DNA of 64,000 bases from Sesamum alatum (taxonomy: Eukaryota; Streptophyta; Magnoliopsida; Lamiales; Pedaliaceae): positions 33,039,141 to 33,103,140 of the forward strand of contig JACGWO010000006.1 in the NCBI GenBank assembly GCA_034509735.1, written 5' to 3'. The notes beneath the pieces are model-generated. The model had not been told where the DNA came from. It saw only the letters and a program-made list of their open reading frames with translations, and searched no databases. Positions 44,899 through 56,974 of the stretch are shown piece by piece. Each line of letters begins with the position of its first letter. Within the stretch, counting starts at the first letter, position 1. The position numbers and the translations under genes are program-made.

Positions 44899-45840
44899 CT
44901 CGATACCAAACAACTCCAACAGTGTCCCAAATTGTTGTAAAAAGTGTATTTACTCGCCTCAATTTTTTGAATCATGTCCGAGAAACACTAAAGGTAAATG
45001 ATGTCTCAAGTGTATCATTAACCATACTAAAGGCCATGAAAATTTCGCGAAATGCTACTTCTCCATGACTCATATTTCCATTTCTAGCTTCTTCAACTGG
45101 TACCTCATATCTTGTAAATACGATTCATCCACTTGGCATTGTACAAAAGTATCTCGTGATATTACTCGACCCCTTTATTCGCCATTCGGTTAATGTTATA
45201 TGTACATGACAATTTGAGCTAAAATAGTTGCAACTTTGCACTATATATTTGTCGCACTTTTATAAAGATGAAAATGAAGTACGTTGGCTGGTTTTGGAAA
45301 ATTATAAGACATAGGAGACTCTAATTATAATTAAGGAAAAATTCAAACTTATATACAAAAAGAAAATGAAGTACATCGGTTGGTCATGAGAAATTAATGG
45401 ACATAGGACAATCTTCAAATAATCAAGGAAACAAGAAGTTAATGAACGTTGGAGAGTATTTACATAATAAAAGTAATATTCAACCACGTCCAAGGTGAAG
45501 AAAATCTCATTATGTAAAGAAGATGATTAACTAAGTTGGTTATTGTAAACAAAATATGAATATGTATATATATAGCACAATAAAAGATTCATTAGCTTCT
45601 AGTATTAAGCATTTACAGGATTAACACCTATTTACAAGTCAAGAATGATGGTACTAAAGATGAAAGTATCTGTAGTAGAATATGTAATTGTTGACTGTCT
45701 GCGTTTAGCTTTAAAATCTTTAATACTTCCCTCAAGTTTGGAATAGATGTTGATAATTCCTAACTTCCAGAAGGGAGTTGAAAAATATTGAGAACTTTAT
45801 GCTTGTATCAAAATGTCCGCTGGTTGATTGGTTGTGGAGG
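44899..45840 (-). repeat. Chimeric array unit 0 (right part) and start of unit 1
   Basis: Continues the unit cut by E at the duplicated GTTCT. On the minus strand it holds the N-terminal half of the Myb/SANT-like segment (EEARNGN, FREIFMAFSMVND, TFSVSRT followed by a stop), then LTR-like AT-rich sequence with GAAAATGAAGTACGTTGG words, and the next Copia RNase H tail from about 45770. It ends where the LINE inserted (about 45840). Confidence 0.7.
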
Positions 45841-45998
45841 TGGGGGCTTTTCGGTTTCCCGTGTCCTTTTATATTAAAGGCCAAACATTCAGATTTACAA
45901 TGGGGAGTGATACCTCCCTAGCAGATTCTAGAAAGAAACAAACAAGGAGTACTACTCCCTTACAATAAGCAGCATGGAAAAAAACGAGTACTACTCCC

Positions 45999-46860
45999 TT
46001 ACAAAAAGTTCGATAAGTGACACAAGATGGAATATATAGCTTCATAATGCCAAAATGAATTAAGTTCTGCCACAAAAATTGTGTGATAAATCTTATCACC
46101 TGTACATGCAAAAATAAGTGAAGCAATGTCCACAAAAATAGGAAGCTGACAATAAGTGTTAGAGTTGAGGCTATACAAAAGGTCCATGATAGATAAAGTC
46201 CAAGACAACTCAAGATAGATTGGCAGGGAATAGAAACAGAGTATAAACTGTACCATAAGAGGAAGTCCATAATCTGTTTCGATCCCTGCATATAAAACAC
46301 AAACCAACAACACACCTGAAAGCAATCCACAAGCCAAAAACGAACAATCCACAAGTCTCCAAATAAACCAACGGATCGACATAGGAATGGTATCTCTGAG
46401 AAATACTTGTTGATGATTTCTCAGCCTCCAACTCTGGATGAAGTGGATGATGTTACCAGTTTGTGGTAGAGAGACTTGAAATTTTTTTGCAAAAAATTCC
46501 CAAGCCTTTCTGGAAACCTGGTTGTTGATGAAGAGGTGATCAATGGTTTTTTCTTCAGAACAGCAAAAACATTTAGAGGACAAAGTGATCCCTTTCTGTT
46601 GCAGCTTAGAGTCTGTAGGAATCCAATTGTTGAGGAGTCTCCACATGAAAATTGACATGGTAGGTATAATCAAGGTCGACCAAATATTTTTGAAGATTTG
46701 TTGAGCATGTCTACGATCTCTATAATGACCCCATATGGAGGCAGTTGTGAAGACACCACTTCTTGAGAGTCTCCAGTTCATATAGTCAAAAGGCATATTG
46801 TTTATGGGAATTTCAAGGATTCTATGAATCAGGTTATCAGGTACCACAAGTTGGAGTTTG
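45999..46860 (-). pseudogene. LINE ORF2 zf-RVT (zinc-binding RT-associated) domain
   Basis: A long frame (46847-45999) contains MNWRLSRSGVFTTASIW, IIPTMSIFMWRLLNNWIPT and CFCCSEEKTIDHLFI, the typical zf-RVT module that follows RT in plant LINEs: paired Cys then His. The C-terminal third (from about 46350) turns hydrophobic and does not look like the family, pointing to a shift. The rest, to 45845, is the 3' end, with no RNase H domain. Confidence 0.78.
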
Positions 46861-48250
46861 TCATAGTCCCATTCTCCCTCCTCCCAGAACTACTTCACAG
46901 GCACAAATGATAGGTTGTTATTTCCAGTGAGTTCTTGAAGGCTCCCTTCAGGAATCCACCAGTCTTGCTAGAAGGCTGTTGTCCCATTTCTAAAGCTCCA
47001 GAAGATATTTCCCTGGGCTTCTTCTTTGACTTTTTCTAATCTTCTCTAGATTGGGGAATCATTCTTGTGACCTTGGCCACAACTGGACCAAGCCCTTTAC
47101 AGTACTTGTTATTGGCGAATTTGGCCTATAAGGATTTGTTCTCTAAGCCTCCACCATAGTTTATGAGAAAAAGCATGGACTACATCCTTCAGGTCCCTCA
47201 GTCGAAGCCCTCCTCCCTCTGTAGGGTAGCAAAGGTTGCTCCATTTGGTCTAGTGAATTTTCCTTTGGCTATTGGTAGATCCCCACAAGTATTTGGCAAA
47301 TAGTTGCTCGATCTTTTGGATGACTCCACTTGGGGGATTGAGGACTTGAATGAGTTAAGTTGGGAGTGAAGATAGGACACTTTTGATCAATTGAAGTCTA
47401 CTTCCATAGGTTAGATGACTGTGTTCCCATCCTAAAATTTTCAAACGAACTTTGTTAGTGAGATCATCAAAGAGAACTTTCCTTTTGTTACCTTTGTAAA
47501 GGGGGGCCTCAAGATAGGTAAAGGGGAGGGTCTTCATAACAAATCCAGTGAGATTTTTGATCCTATGTGTCAACAGATTTGCCTTCTTCCCGGGAATGAA
47601 GAAGTTCTTGGAATGATTGATATTTTGACCTGAAATATCCCCGTACATCTCAAGAAAATGCATTAGTTTAGTCAAACTATCTTGCACACAATTAGTAAAT
47701 AAGATGATATCATTAGAATAAGCAAGATGAGACATGAAGATACTATTCCCTGTTTGATAGCTCATCTCTGAATTAGTCCTGAACAGGTGGTCAAGACCTG
47801 GAGATAGTACCTCAATAGCAATGATAAACAAGGCTGGTGATATGGATCACCTTGCCTCAACCCTTGAATGGATTTGAAGAAGATACTAGTAGCTCCATTC
47901 ACCAAAACAGTAAACCAACAGTTCTCAACAGAATGTTCGATCAGAGTAAGGAAATGACTCGGGAATCCCATACCCCTCAAAACCTTGAACAGAAAGTCCC
48001 AACTAACTCTATCATAAGCCTTCAACATATCTAATTTGATAGCCAAGTCACCTTTACTATTTATGAGGTCAAGAGAGTGGATCATTTCTTGAGCAAGCCG
48101 AATATTGTCAATAAGACGGCCTGGCATAGATCCACTTAGGGATAGGGAGATGATATAAGGAATGATTTGTGCCAGTTTTTTATACAAGAGTTTAGCAAAG
48201 ATTTTGTTGGTGACATTGCAGAGGGATATGGGTCTGAAATCACCCCTAGT
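46861..48250 (-). pseudogene. LINE ORF2 reverse transcriptase
   Basis: RT blocks in order: FRPISLCNVTNKIFAKLL, IDNIRLAQEMIHSL, KLDMLKAYDRVSWDFL (catalytic Asp), GLRQGDP, then after a shift SHLAYSNDIILFTN, where the two-aspartate box reads Ser-Asn-Asp and one aspartate is lost. FTYLEAPLYKGNKRK and LGWEHSHLTYGSRLQLIKSV follow. A stop near 47355 and several later shifts occur. It would copy LINE RNA at a nicked target; inactive as read. Confidence 0.82.
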
Positions 48251-48860
48251 TTAGGGGGAGTTAACGTTAGGGATCAAGCTAATGGTGGTGGCTGTAAAGC
48301 TTCTAGGCATGTGGTTCCACTAAAGAAGTCCTTGACTGCATCTTAGATATCTTCTTTGATGATCTCTCAACATTGCTCAAAGAAAAGAGAAGTAAAACCA
48401 TCAGGCCCAGCAACACTGTCTCTATTAACGTTAAAATCACCTCTTTAGTTTCCTCCAGAGTAGGCAGACTACTCAGAGACTGGAGATATTTGTCAGGGAT
48501 GAGGGGAAGTTAGAGTGGAAACTCAAAACTAGCATATGTTGTTGTGTTGGAGGTGAGGACCTCTTCAAAGAAGTTGGCAACAGACATCTTGATTTGTTCA
48601 AAGTCAGTGACTGTCCTGGTGACTGAAAGAGAGGCTGGTGGGGTGTTCGTAATCCATATCATCAAAGCTCTCAAAACGACTAAAGATGGGAGTACAGTCT
48701 CCCTCCTCATCCTGCTCTGGTTCTGAGCTCACATTATGGTCTGCCTTATTAAAAGTACTAGACTCCTTCCTTTTTTTCATTGTCCATTCAGCATCCTGAA
48801 GATGATATTGGGCCATATGGTAAGCTGCATTGCTTCCTATGTTCCCATGCTTTTCTAATA
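48251..48860 (-). pseudogene. LINE segment between ORF1 and RT
   Basis: Reads TVTDFEQIKMSVANFFEEVLT just before RT, as in the spacer between endonuclease and RT. Upstream of it is acidic, low-complexity protein sequence (KKRKESSTFNKAD, EPEQDEEGD) unlike an endonuclease. The ordinary endonuclease (about 230 residues with conserved Glu, Asp and His) is not seen. A deletion joining the end of ORF1 to the pre-RT spacer would explain it. Confidence 0.5.
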
Positions 48861-49287
48861 GGGTAAATTACATCTACCTCCCCTGAGGTTTGGCATAATT
48901 ATAAATACCCCCCTATTATTTGAAAAATTACAAATACCCCCCTAAGGTTTGTAATTTTTAACCAAAGGGCTAAAGTTGATCATTTTTCCCTTGAATTTTT
49001 TATTAAAATTATAGAAAAATCGGTCAAGACAAATTGCATTATTGCTCCTCTGTGTACAAAATTTAAGAAATCTCTCCTTGCACATTATAGTTCAAAAAAA
49101 TTTTAAGAATTAAATAAAAATAATTTAGTGCATAAGGGCATTTTGGTCAGTTCACCCATAAAAATTGATGGGAATGGGTTATTTGTTAGACGATTACAAA
49201 CCTCAGTGGGGTATTTGTAAGTTTTCAAACAACAAGAGGGTATTTGTAATTATGCGAAACCTCAGGGGAGGTAGATGTAATTTACCC
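48861..49287. mobile_element. Mutator-type MITE
   Basis: 427 bp with terminal inverted repeats of about 91 bp (48861-48951 and 49197-49287), starting GGGTAAATTACATCTACCTC on each side with about ten mismatches. Flanked by a perfect 9-bp duplication TTTCTAATA (48852-48860 and 49288-49296), the size typical of Mutator elements. No coding capacity. It lies within the LINE. Confidence 0.9.
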
Positions 49288-49296
49288 TTTCTAATA

Positions 49297-49410
49297 TGTG
49301 GTTAATCTGTTCAATGTCCTCAATACGTTTCTGGTCAGAAGGGCCACCTAGAGTAAGTTTTCTCCCAGTTCTTATCTAGGAGTTCAGCAAGAAGGACTTG
49401 AAGCAAAGCA
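49297..49410 (-). other. LINE sequence between MITE and LTR fragment
   Basis: Short LINE piece (DQKRIEDIEQINHI on the minus strand) that joins the sequence left of the MITE. It ends at the LTR-like sequence starting GATCAGCCTGAGAACGCGG. Confidence 0.5.
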
Positions 49411-50022
49411 GAGATCAGCCTGAGAACGCGGCGGAAGTGCGGAATTAAAGAATTTAAATCGTGGTCAAGGGGTGTTCCCTTGAACGTTCTCGGGCTATTG
49501 GTGTATAAACGCACAAAAACATATAAAACAAACAAGCATTCGTGGCTATAGAATAAAGAAGAAACCGACAACATACATGTAAATCGGAATACCTTTCTTG
49601 ATTTTGTATTTCGATCGGCTACACGCCATGATTCCTCCCGACGTTCATCCACGCGAGGTCCCAACGTAGAGACCCTCTAAAGTCGGCCACACCACACTAG
49701 GAGAGATCTCGTTTTTCTTGCTAGAGAAAAACAGATGTAGAGGATGAAATCGAATAAGGGATTACACTATCAAATTAGTGTTCCTTCTTGATCTTACTTT
49801 GTTCTTCAACTAATTCGAGATCAATGAAGCAACAAAGGAGATTTAGAGAGTAGAGAGAGAGGATAGAGAGTGATCATCTTTTTCCTAGAAAAAGAAGAAT
49901 AATAAAAACTCTTCTTTGATGATAGTATGTACACACACACACACATATATATATACACTTTATTAATGTGATTATTGGAATGTGATTATAAATAGTAGAT
50001 ATTGCGCACTCAAAGGTGCGTG
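49411..50022 (-). repeat. Truncated Copia LTR fragment beside F
   Basis: Parallel to the beginning of the F LTR at 50023: GATCAGCCTGAGAACGCGGC here against GATCGGCCCGAGAACGTGGC, both followed by TTCCCTTGAACGTTC-like and TAAACGCA sequence. It ends near a CA/TA microsatellite (49929-49957) and a short non-matching stretch, then the F LTR begins. It is the U5-side remnant of a close relative, or of a tandem LTR arrangement. Confidence 0.6.
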
Positions 50023-52004
50023 TGAAGGAAAGCGGATCGGCCCGAGAACGTGGCCGAAGCGCAATGGAGATTAAAAAACATGCGGAATAAAAAGAATTTA
50101 AATTGTGTTCAAGGGTACACAACCTTTGAACGTTCCCGGGCTATCGGTGTATAAACGCAGAATATAAACATATAAAATAAACGAGCGTTCGTGCCTATAG
50201 AATAAAGAAGAAACCGAGAGCATAAATGTAAACTGGAATACCTTTCTAGATTTTGTATTTCGATCGGTTACACACATTGATTCCTCTCGACATTCGTCCA
50301 TGCGAGGTCCCAACGGAGACTCTCTAACATAGTCCACACCACAACGGAAGAGATCTAGATTTTCTTGCTAGAGAAAAACGATCTAAAGGATGCAATCGAA
50401 GAAGAGATTACAATATCAAATTAGTGTTCCTTCTTGATCTGACTTTATTCTTCAATTGATCCTAGATCAATGCAGCAACAAAGAGGATTTAGGGAGTATA
50501 GAGAGAGGGTAGAGAATGTTCATCTTTTTCCTAGAAAAAGATGAATAATAAAATTCTTGTCTTTTATGATAGTATATGACATATATATACTTTATTAATG
50601 TGATTATTGGAATGTGTCTAGGTTCATCCAAGGATGTCTAGATACATTTCTATCAATCCCCATTAATCATCAATCAAGCCTACCATTTCAGAAGGTATGA
50701 TTTAATCATACTAAGTGAAAGAGGCTTGATTGGAATTTATTTGTCTCTTTCCAAAATAGACAATTCAACTTGTTATCAAAGGCCTTCATGGCCAATTTTA
50801 GTACTTCCAAAAGAAGTAAATTTCAGCTATCCCCTTTTAGAAGAAGTCCAACTTCTTCTAATTCCAAAAGTTAAATTAACACCTCCCTTGGGCCAAGATT
50901 TAATGGACCGGATTTTATTGTAATCCAATTACAATAATCCCAAGAATTAAATTCTATTCAATTTTATGGTCTAATTAAATAATTCCCTTTGATCTTTTAA
51001 TCCAATTAAAAGATCCAAGCCTCAATTCTCTACTTTAATCGATAAAATGAGGGCCCGATACAATATCGGCTTGTCCATCTAATGGACAATCCCATAACTA
51101 ATCCAATTACTTGGGCTCGTATCCAACAGGAGCCCGTCACCATGGGTGGCCGTCTAGCAACGGTCTATGGCGTGAACATTTAGGTGCCAATTCTGTACGG
51201 ATACGATCTTACTGTCGACCGCCTCCTAGCCTTAGTCTAGGGTATGGAATTGGGTGTCGGTTCCCATCCTTGACTAGGCATCTATGCTTAATACTCAAAA
51301 TGCGGTTACTCTATCGATCGACGTAGGATACCCTTTCCTAATGACGGGGGACAGATCCTATCTTGTAATCCACCGTCCTTGCTACATACTCCAACTGCAC
51401 TGGACAAGGCTTATAATGACCATCTTACAGAATAATCACCTCTCGCCAGATCCAAGATACAGTCTTCGTATGCACATGACTACTATGATTCCTTAAGTCC
51501 GAGGACTACTCCCGTAATATCATAACTGGGAATTCAAGTCATACCGTCCAAGCCACCGAGGCTTACATATGACGATTCCCGCAAGTCAGTTCAGTCAGTT
51601 GACCACCTTGTCAACTAACCCACTAAAATTGCATAGACGACCATCGGTTGTCGCTGATGAAACTCGGCACTCACCCAGTGAATGAAATATTTAGTGCAAG
51701 TCTTAATAGGACCCTCGATGCCTAATCTCGAGGTCCTCGACTTGGAACGTTTCAGACCAGCCCTCAGAAGTTGGTTTCATAGCCGCCATCTAATGCGCAG
51801 CCCAACTACATGGGTTATCGAATTGGTCTGTGGGCATTTGTTGTGACGTTGAAACGCCGTTCAACGTTAGTAGTAAGCACAACAAACATAATGCCAGTGA
51901 TGAATACTTACTCTAGTCATCAGGATAACATTATATTAATAAAGATTGACGAATAGTTCCCAAAACCGTCAATCCAATTAGCTTTCTGGTCATCTATTCT
52001 AACA
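50023..52004 (-). repeat. 3' LTR of Copia F
   Basis: On the minus strand starts TGTTAGAATAGATGACCAG at 52004, ends near TTCCTTCA at 50023. The conserved block is at about 51127-51170. It is preceded, on the minus strand, by a polypurine tract reading CAAGTAGGAGAT. Confidence 0.8.
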
Positions 52005-54379
52005 ATCTCCTACTTGACCTCAAAGCCAATTACCCATGTCTCTCAAAACCTTCTGAGAATGAGTAATATGCGATACCGGCTCAGTCTCGAAGGTCTAGTT
52101 TATTTTTCTGCCGAGGTAATACGGTCCAACCGTATCTGCCTCTTCCTACCATCGCTACTTGCTGATGGTGGCTGTCTAAAAATTTTCTATGAATCTTGTG
52201 ATGAGATCTCGGACCCAAAAGTCTTTAGCAATAGCCAAGTTGTCAACCTCCAATGCAACTACTGGCTCAACCGTGGTACACACTACATCCATCCAATGGG
52301 TGTTATTTTCATCCAAACCACTTTCTAGAAACAACTTTCAAAGTTGGCATATATTCAACTTTCATAATGAAACATCGTGATATCCTGCTCGGAACCTTTC
52401 CAACCTACCACACTCACCATTAAGTCCGAACATACATAGGTATTGAGACTAAATATTATTCACATTATTCTAGAAGCTACTATCGCTATAGCCTTCCAAA
52501 ATCAACTCTCCATAAATAGTGCATCGAGAACACTTCTCTAATCCTTACTCAGGTCTTAAAGAGTGCTCTCAACTACTGTCTATTACCTCGTCGGTACACA
52601 CCCGATATCCGTTGTTATGTACGATGGATAAACAACATCAGGCCATGTGCATCGAACAACATACCCATGCTGCGTACGGCAAAGACGTAGGGGATGTAAA
52701 ACATCTAAGTTTCCTAATTAGTCAATCGTGACTAAGTTTTGGACAACTTGGCCCTATGAATGGGAATCTAATTCCTTTCATGGAGAATTGCGTGAACAAT
52801 GCTCGTGTTTCTAGGGTTTCCTAACATTTTAATTTCATTCCAAATGAATAAGACGTTACACACTTAACACTCGGAACACAACCACACTCCCAATGACCCT
52901 AATGCTCGGTATTGACCAAGTCATACATCGTATGGGTTTGTCAAAATGAATATTCCAATTACATGGAATCTCAAACCTAGTTTGAATTTCAAGACAGATC
53001 CCGCGGCTCCAAGCCATTGATCCAATCTCGATGTCCAACATCGCTTCTCCATATGTCCTTTGGATCATGCTCCAATTGACCGATCAGACCCAGAAACCTG
53101 TACCCATCAGGTATCTAAGGTATTCGGTCATTCCTAAGAGGACTGGAATATAGTCAGTGGGAAATAACCTGATGTTTGTATTATTTTGCACTAGACCTGC
53201 ACAAACCAGACACCGGGTCTAGTCTGTCTTCCTACTAGTCCATTGACGTATGCAAGACCATCCCACATACTTAAGAACTTTGTAGCATACAAGCTTCCCG
53301 AACCATATCCAATATGGTAACTAGATCATGACTTTAAGAAAGTGCATGTTTCTAAACGTGGCAACTTTCTAGTCCATGTCTAGATGGGCTAAGGTAACTT
53401 CAGTGAAGTACTGAGCGAACCAAGTCCAACAGGGTTTGTTTTCTCCATTATTAGAGACCATTCAACCATGGCCGCTTCAAGAAGAATTTCACTGATTTAC
53501 AATTCCATTCTCATTCAGATATTCGAGAACTCCCACTAAATACATGTCATCTCGATCTAATCAAAAGGTAACTAATTTGATTCACCAATGCAATAGGCTA
53601 TTGGATCTCCCACTAAATACACTCCCTCTTAGTTCACCACTCCAAGTCTAATTCCCCAAACCTACCAAAAGTTCTTAGACTTGTGAACCCTCTTCTGGTC
53701 CCGTGTATTCAGTAATCTATAAAAGTCTTTTTGGATCCAATCTAATAAACTATCGATAAGCCCACTTTGTCTAACAAAATGACTCTTTAGTCTTTTCCTT
53801 CTAAAAGAAGATTTTGCAAGCTAGCAAATCCAAATCATCTATTGCTAGACTCTTTGGATCTTCTAACTTCCTCATCCTTAACTAAAGGAAACTGACCTAG
53901 CCATAGATGCCAAATCTATAAGTTCATCTTAATTTTATCCATTTTAGTCATTTGTTTTGAGTACTAATAATCTAATTATGGGACAGTGTCAAGTGTTTAT
54001 ATACCAAATCTAGCATACAAGAATCGTCATTCTTTGTCAAATAAAAGCAATTTTATTGATCAAATTATGTTATTCAAAATTGACCAACAATAAATGGAAC
54101 TCATTTTGATCATGCTAGGTTCCATAATCCTCACAAACACATTCTTGACATGATCACTGCTAAGCCTAACTAGTCCCTAGTCTTTGCAGCAACAGCTTTG
54201 CCATTCCTAGACCTCAGTATCGTTTCTCTTAGCTTTCTATTCCTTATCATCACCTGCGAACCATTCACAGGTTATGACCGACTGGTATACAACACCAAAG
54301 AACAGAACACTGATCATGTTAATACTCAATTCAAATGTTACCTTTATTAGAGAGGGGATTTAGGAAACTCCCTCTTCCA
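52005..54379 (-). pseudogene. Copia F pol relic
   Basis: From the LTR inward: RNase H scraps (52010-52720) collinear with those of B and including the AVRSMGMLFDAHG-type phrase near 52650, then stretches where RT should be, and integrase scraps near 53280-53840. No catalytic box is intact and no frame exceeds about 70 codons. The plus-strand frame 52014-52328 is a shadow. Confidence 0.55.
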
Positions 54380-55193
54380 ATTTCCCTTTTCTCGCAGTTA
54401 ATGCAAACATTGTTTGGAACCTCTGACTGCCGAACCCTTTTCCTCTTTTCTTTACCCCCGCCCAGCGGTGTAATAGGAGCACTCAAAGTGCTGGCAGCGG
54501 CTGATGTTGTCTGAGCCTTCTTCCTTTTCTTGCATCCGACATCCTTGCCTTTCGCTATAGAGGTCGAAGCCTCCTCACTAGTACTGTCGGCGCAGATTTT
54601 TCAATCATTGCCTCGTATTGGACCAATATGTTTACCAACTCATGAAGGTCTTTCTCAAGCCCATTCATGTTGTAGTTGACTATAAATGGGTCAAGTGAGG
54701 GGAGAAGAGACTGAAGGATCACGTCGATGTACATCTCTCTTTCGAGATCAGCTTGGAGGTCTTTGAGCTTTTCCACAAGGGATAGCATCATCACTCCATG
54801 CTTTTGTACTGACGATCCTTCTATCTTCTTTGCTCCTAAGAATGCCTTCGTTATAGCATATCTAACATGTTGGTCTAAGACCGCATAGACTTGTTGCAAT
54901 CGAAGCATCATCAAGCCAACATCCTCCAGCCTATCATACACTTCTAGATCTCATTATCCATGGATGTCATCATGATGTTGTGGACCTTCCAGTTGTCATC
55001 AAGCCTCTTCTTGACGTCAAACGTTCTTTGGGCGATGACCCTTCCGGCAAGGTCTGAGGAAAAACCTTATCCAAAATATAAGTCTGGTTATTTGAAATCT
55101 AAGACCATCTTAAGATTTCACAGCCAGGCATGGTAATACGTTCCATTAGACATATTAGTCTCAAGTATAAAGGTTTAGTGGATTCTTAGACAT
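54380..55193 (-). pseudogene. Copia F gag remnant
   Basis: ATG at 55193 opens MSKNPLNLY, then stops. A 128-codon frame (54941-54555) retains YDRLEDVGLMMLRLQQVYAV, EGSSVQKHGVMMLSLVEKL and NYNMNGLEKDLHELVNILVQ. The zinc knuckle near 54395 reads CINCEKREIGRGSF: the His and the last Cys are gone. Confidence 0.7.
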
Positions 55194-56970
55194 CAACAGT
55201 TAAACAGAAAAACATTCAGTAGATTATAACAATATTATGTTCAAGTTAAGACTTGGTCCTTTAGTCATTAACCCTTCCAGTATTTCTACGAAAGCCGATC
55301 GCTCTCAAATGGGGTTCGGGAAACCATTTACTAGTGGGCTTGGGATCCACAAGCGCAATTCTCCATGCCCTGTTTTACGATTCACATGAGAAAATCCTCA
55401 TGGGAGGTATCTAATACCATTCTCATCCGATGAGATTCCCAAGATATTTTGCCTCACCTCTTCACATGATCCCGGACACCAAGCGAATCATGCTACTCAA
55501 TGTTAGGCCCGACCTATCAACCAAATCATACCTCAACTGTCGCCCCCCACAACTCGTGAGACAGGGAAACAGCGAGCTTATTCCTTTCTTCACAACAATG
55601 GTGCAGCTTTCCTCTATTCCAAATGTGCCACGACTTGTGAGACCACAATTGGGTAGCGGTAGCTTCCTCACGACATTGCTATAGATCGAAGGCTTGGACA
55701 GATCAAACCATTTGACCCAAGTCCATCGTGGGCCTAATATTTTAACTTGATGTTAGGCCCGATCCATCAACTAAATCATACCTCAACTGTCGCCTCCCAA
55801 GACTCGTGAGACAAGAAAACAGTGAGCGTATTTCTTTGTTCACAATAATGGTGTAGCTTACCTCTATTCCCAATGTGCCATGACTCGTGAGACCACATCT
55901 GGGTAGCGGTAGCTTCCTCATGACAATGTCGTGGAAGGAAGGCTTGGATGGATCAAAACCATTTTGATCCAAGTCTATTGTGGGCCTAACATTTTAACTT
56001 GGTCCTACCAAGTGAGAGTTCGAAATTATTAACCGAGACCGCATCACTTTAATAATTTTCATGCATAAATATCCAATATTATAAAGAATTTAAATAAATG
56101 CATCGCATGCAAGTACATCTAGCATACCCCTGTTAGATGATCACGAGCCCAACCTATGCGACCCACTGAGCCCGCAGTGAGTCTATGGTCTGTCTAGGGT
56201 AGTCCTACACTATTACAACAAATTAACCCAATGTCATACCAATGAGCCTTGTACTCTACTTGTTTCGCCTTGATGTCTCACCTTAGGCCTCCGTCCAACG
56301 TAGGCCTCCTTTTTCTCCATGGGCTTGCCTTATTATACATAAAAATGTAGAACCTCACCAAAAAAATTCCTAATTACTCTCATTACAAGATAAATGGAAT
56401 ACATGGGAAATGAAAGGAAAACAAGAAAAAAGACAAGCATTAAACTCATGAGGCGAAAGTGGGAGATAATAGTCCCAAAACTAGAGGCACGCAGGCCCCA
56501 CCCAAAAGGAATATAAAACCATAGGTCAATGGGCTTTGTGATCATCACTTGTTAATCCAAGTAGCAAAACACAAAATAATTACATATCCAATATAATCAT
56601 CTTCCAAATAATACAAATCATGTATTAAATCAATCATATTCAATATCATTCCATAACATAATTACATGCAAAAAAATACATGTCAAAAATACAATTAAAT
56701 GGCTATTAGAAATCTCGTACAACCTAGGTACATTTTATTTTATTTTATTTTATTTTTTTTGGAAACCATTTCAAAAATATAGGCTAATTAATTTTAGGAA
56801 AAATCATTCTCAACTAAAATTAAATCATCCATAAATTAAATATTTCAAAAAAAAATATGTAGAATACCAAAAAATCAAATTTTTGGGAAAAAAGTCGAAA
56901 AACGGCCCAGCCATTCGGCCGTGCCAGCCGCCGCGGGCGGACTTCCAATGCCCGCGCGCGCCCGGCGCAC
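55194..56970 (-). other. Copia F leader
   Basis: Holds a 250-bp direct tandem duplication (55501-55750 and 55751-about 56000). It therefore carries two pairs of the leader motif: 55547-55562 with 55628-55643, and 55797-55812 with 55878-55893, each pair 81 bp apart. The GATGATCACGAGCCC block is near 56136, and a GC-rich remnant at 56905-56970 is cut by the deletion that joins leader to LTR. A TTTTA microsatellite is at 56728-56761. Confidence 0.7.
56905..56970. repeat. GC-rich island remnant in Copia F leader
   Basis: About 65 bp of GCCGCCGCGGGCGG and CCCGCGCGCGCCCGG words, ending at GTGGATAAATGCAG, where LTR sequence starts. The same deletion removed the PBS. Confidence 0.6.
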
Positions 56971-56974
56971 GTGG

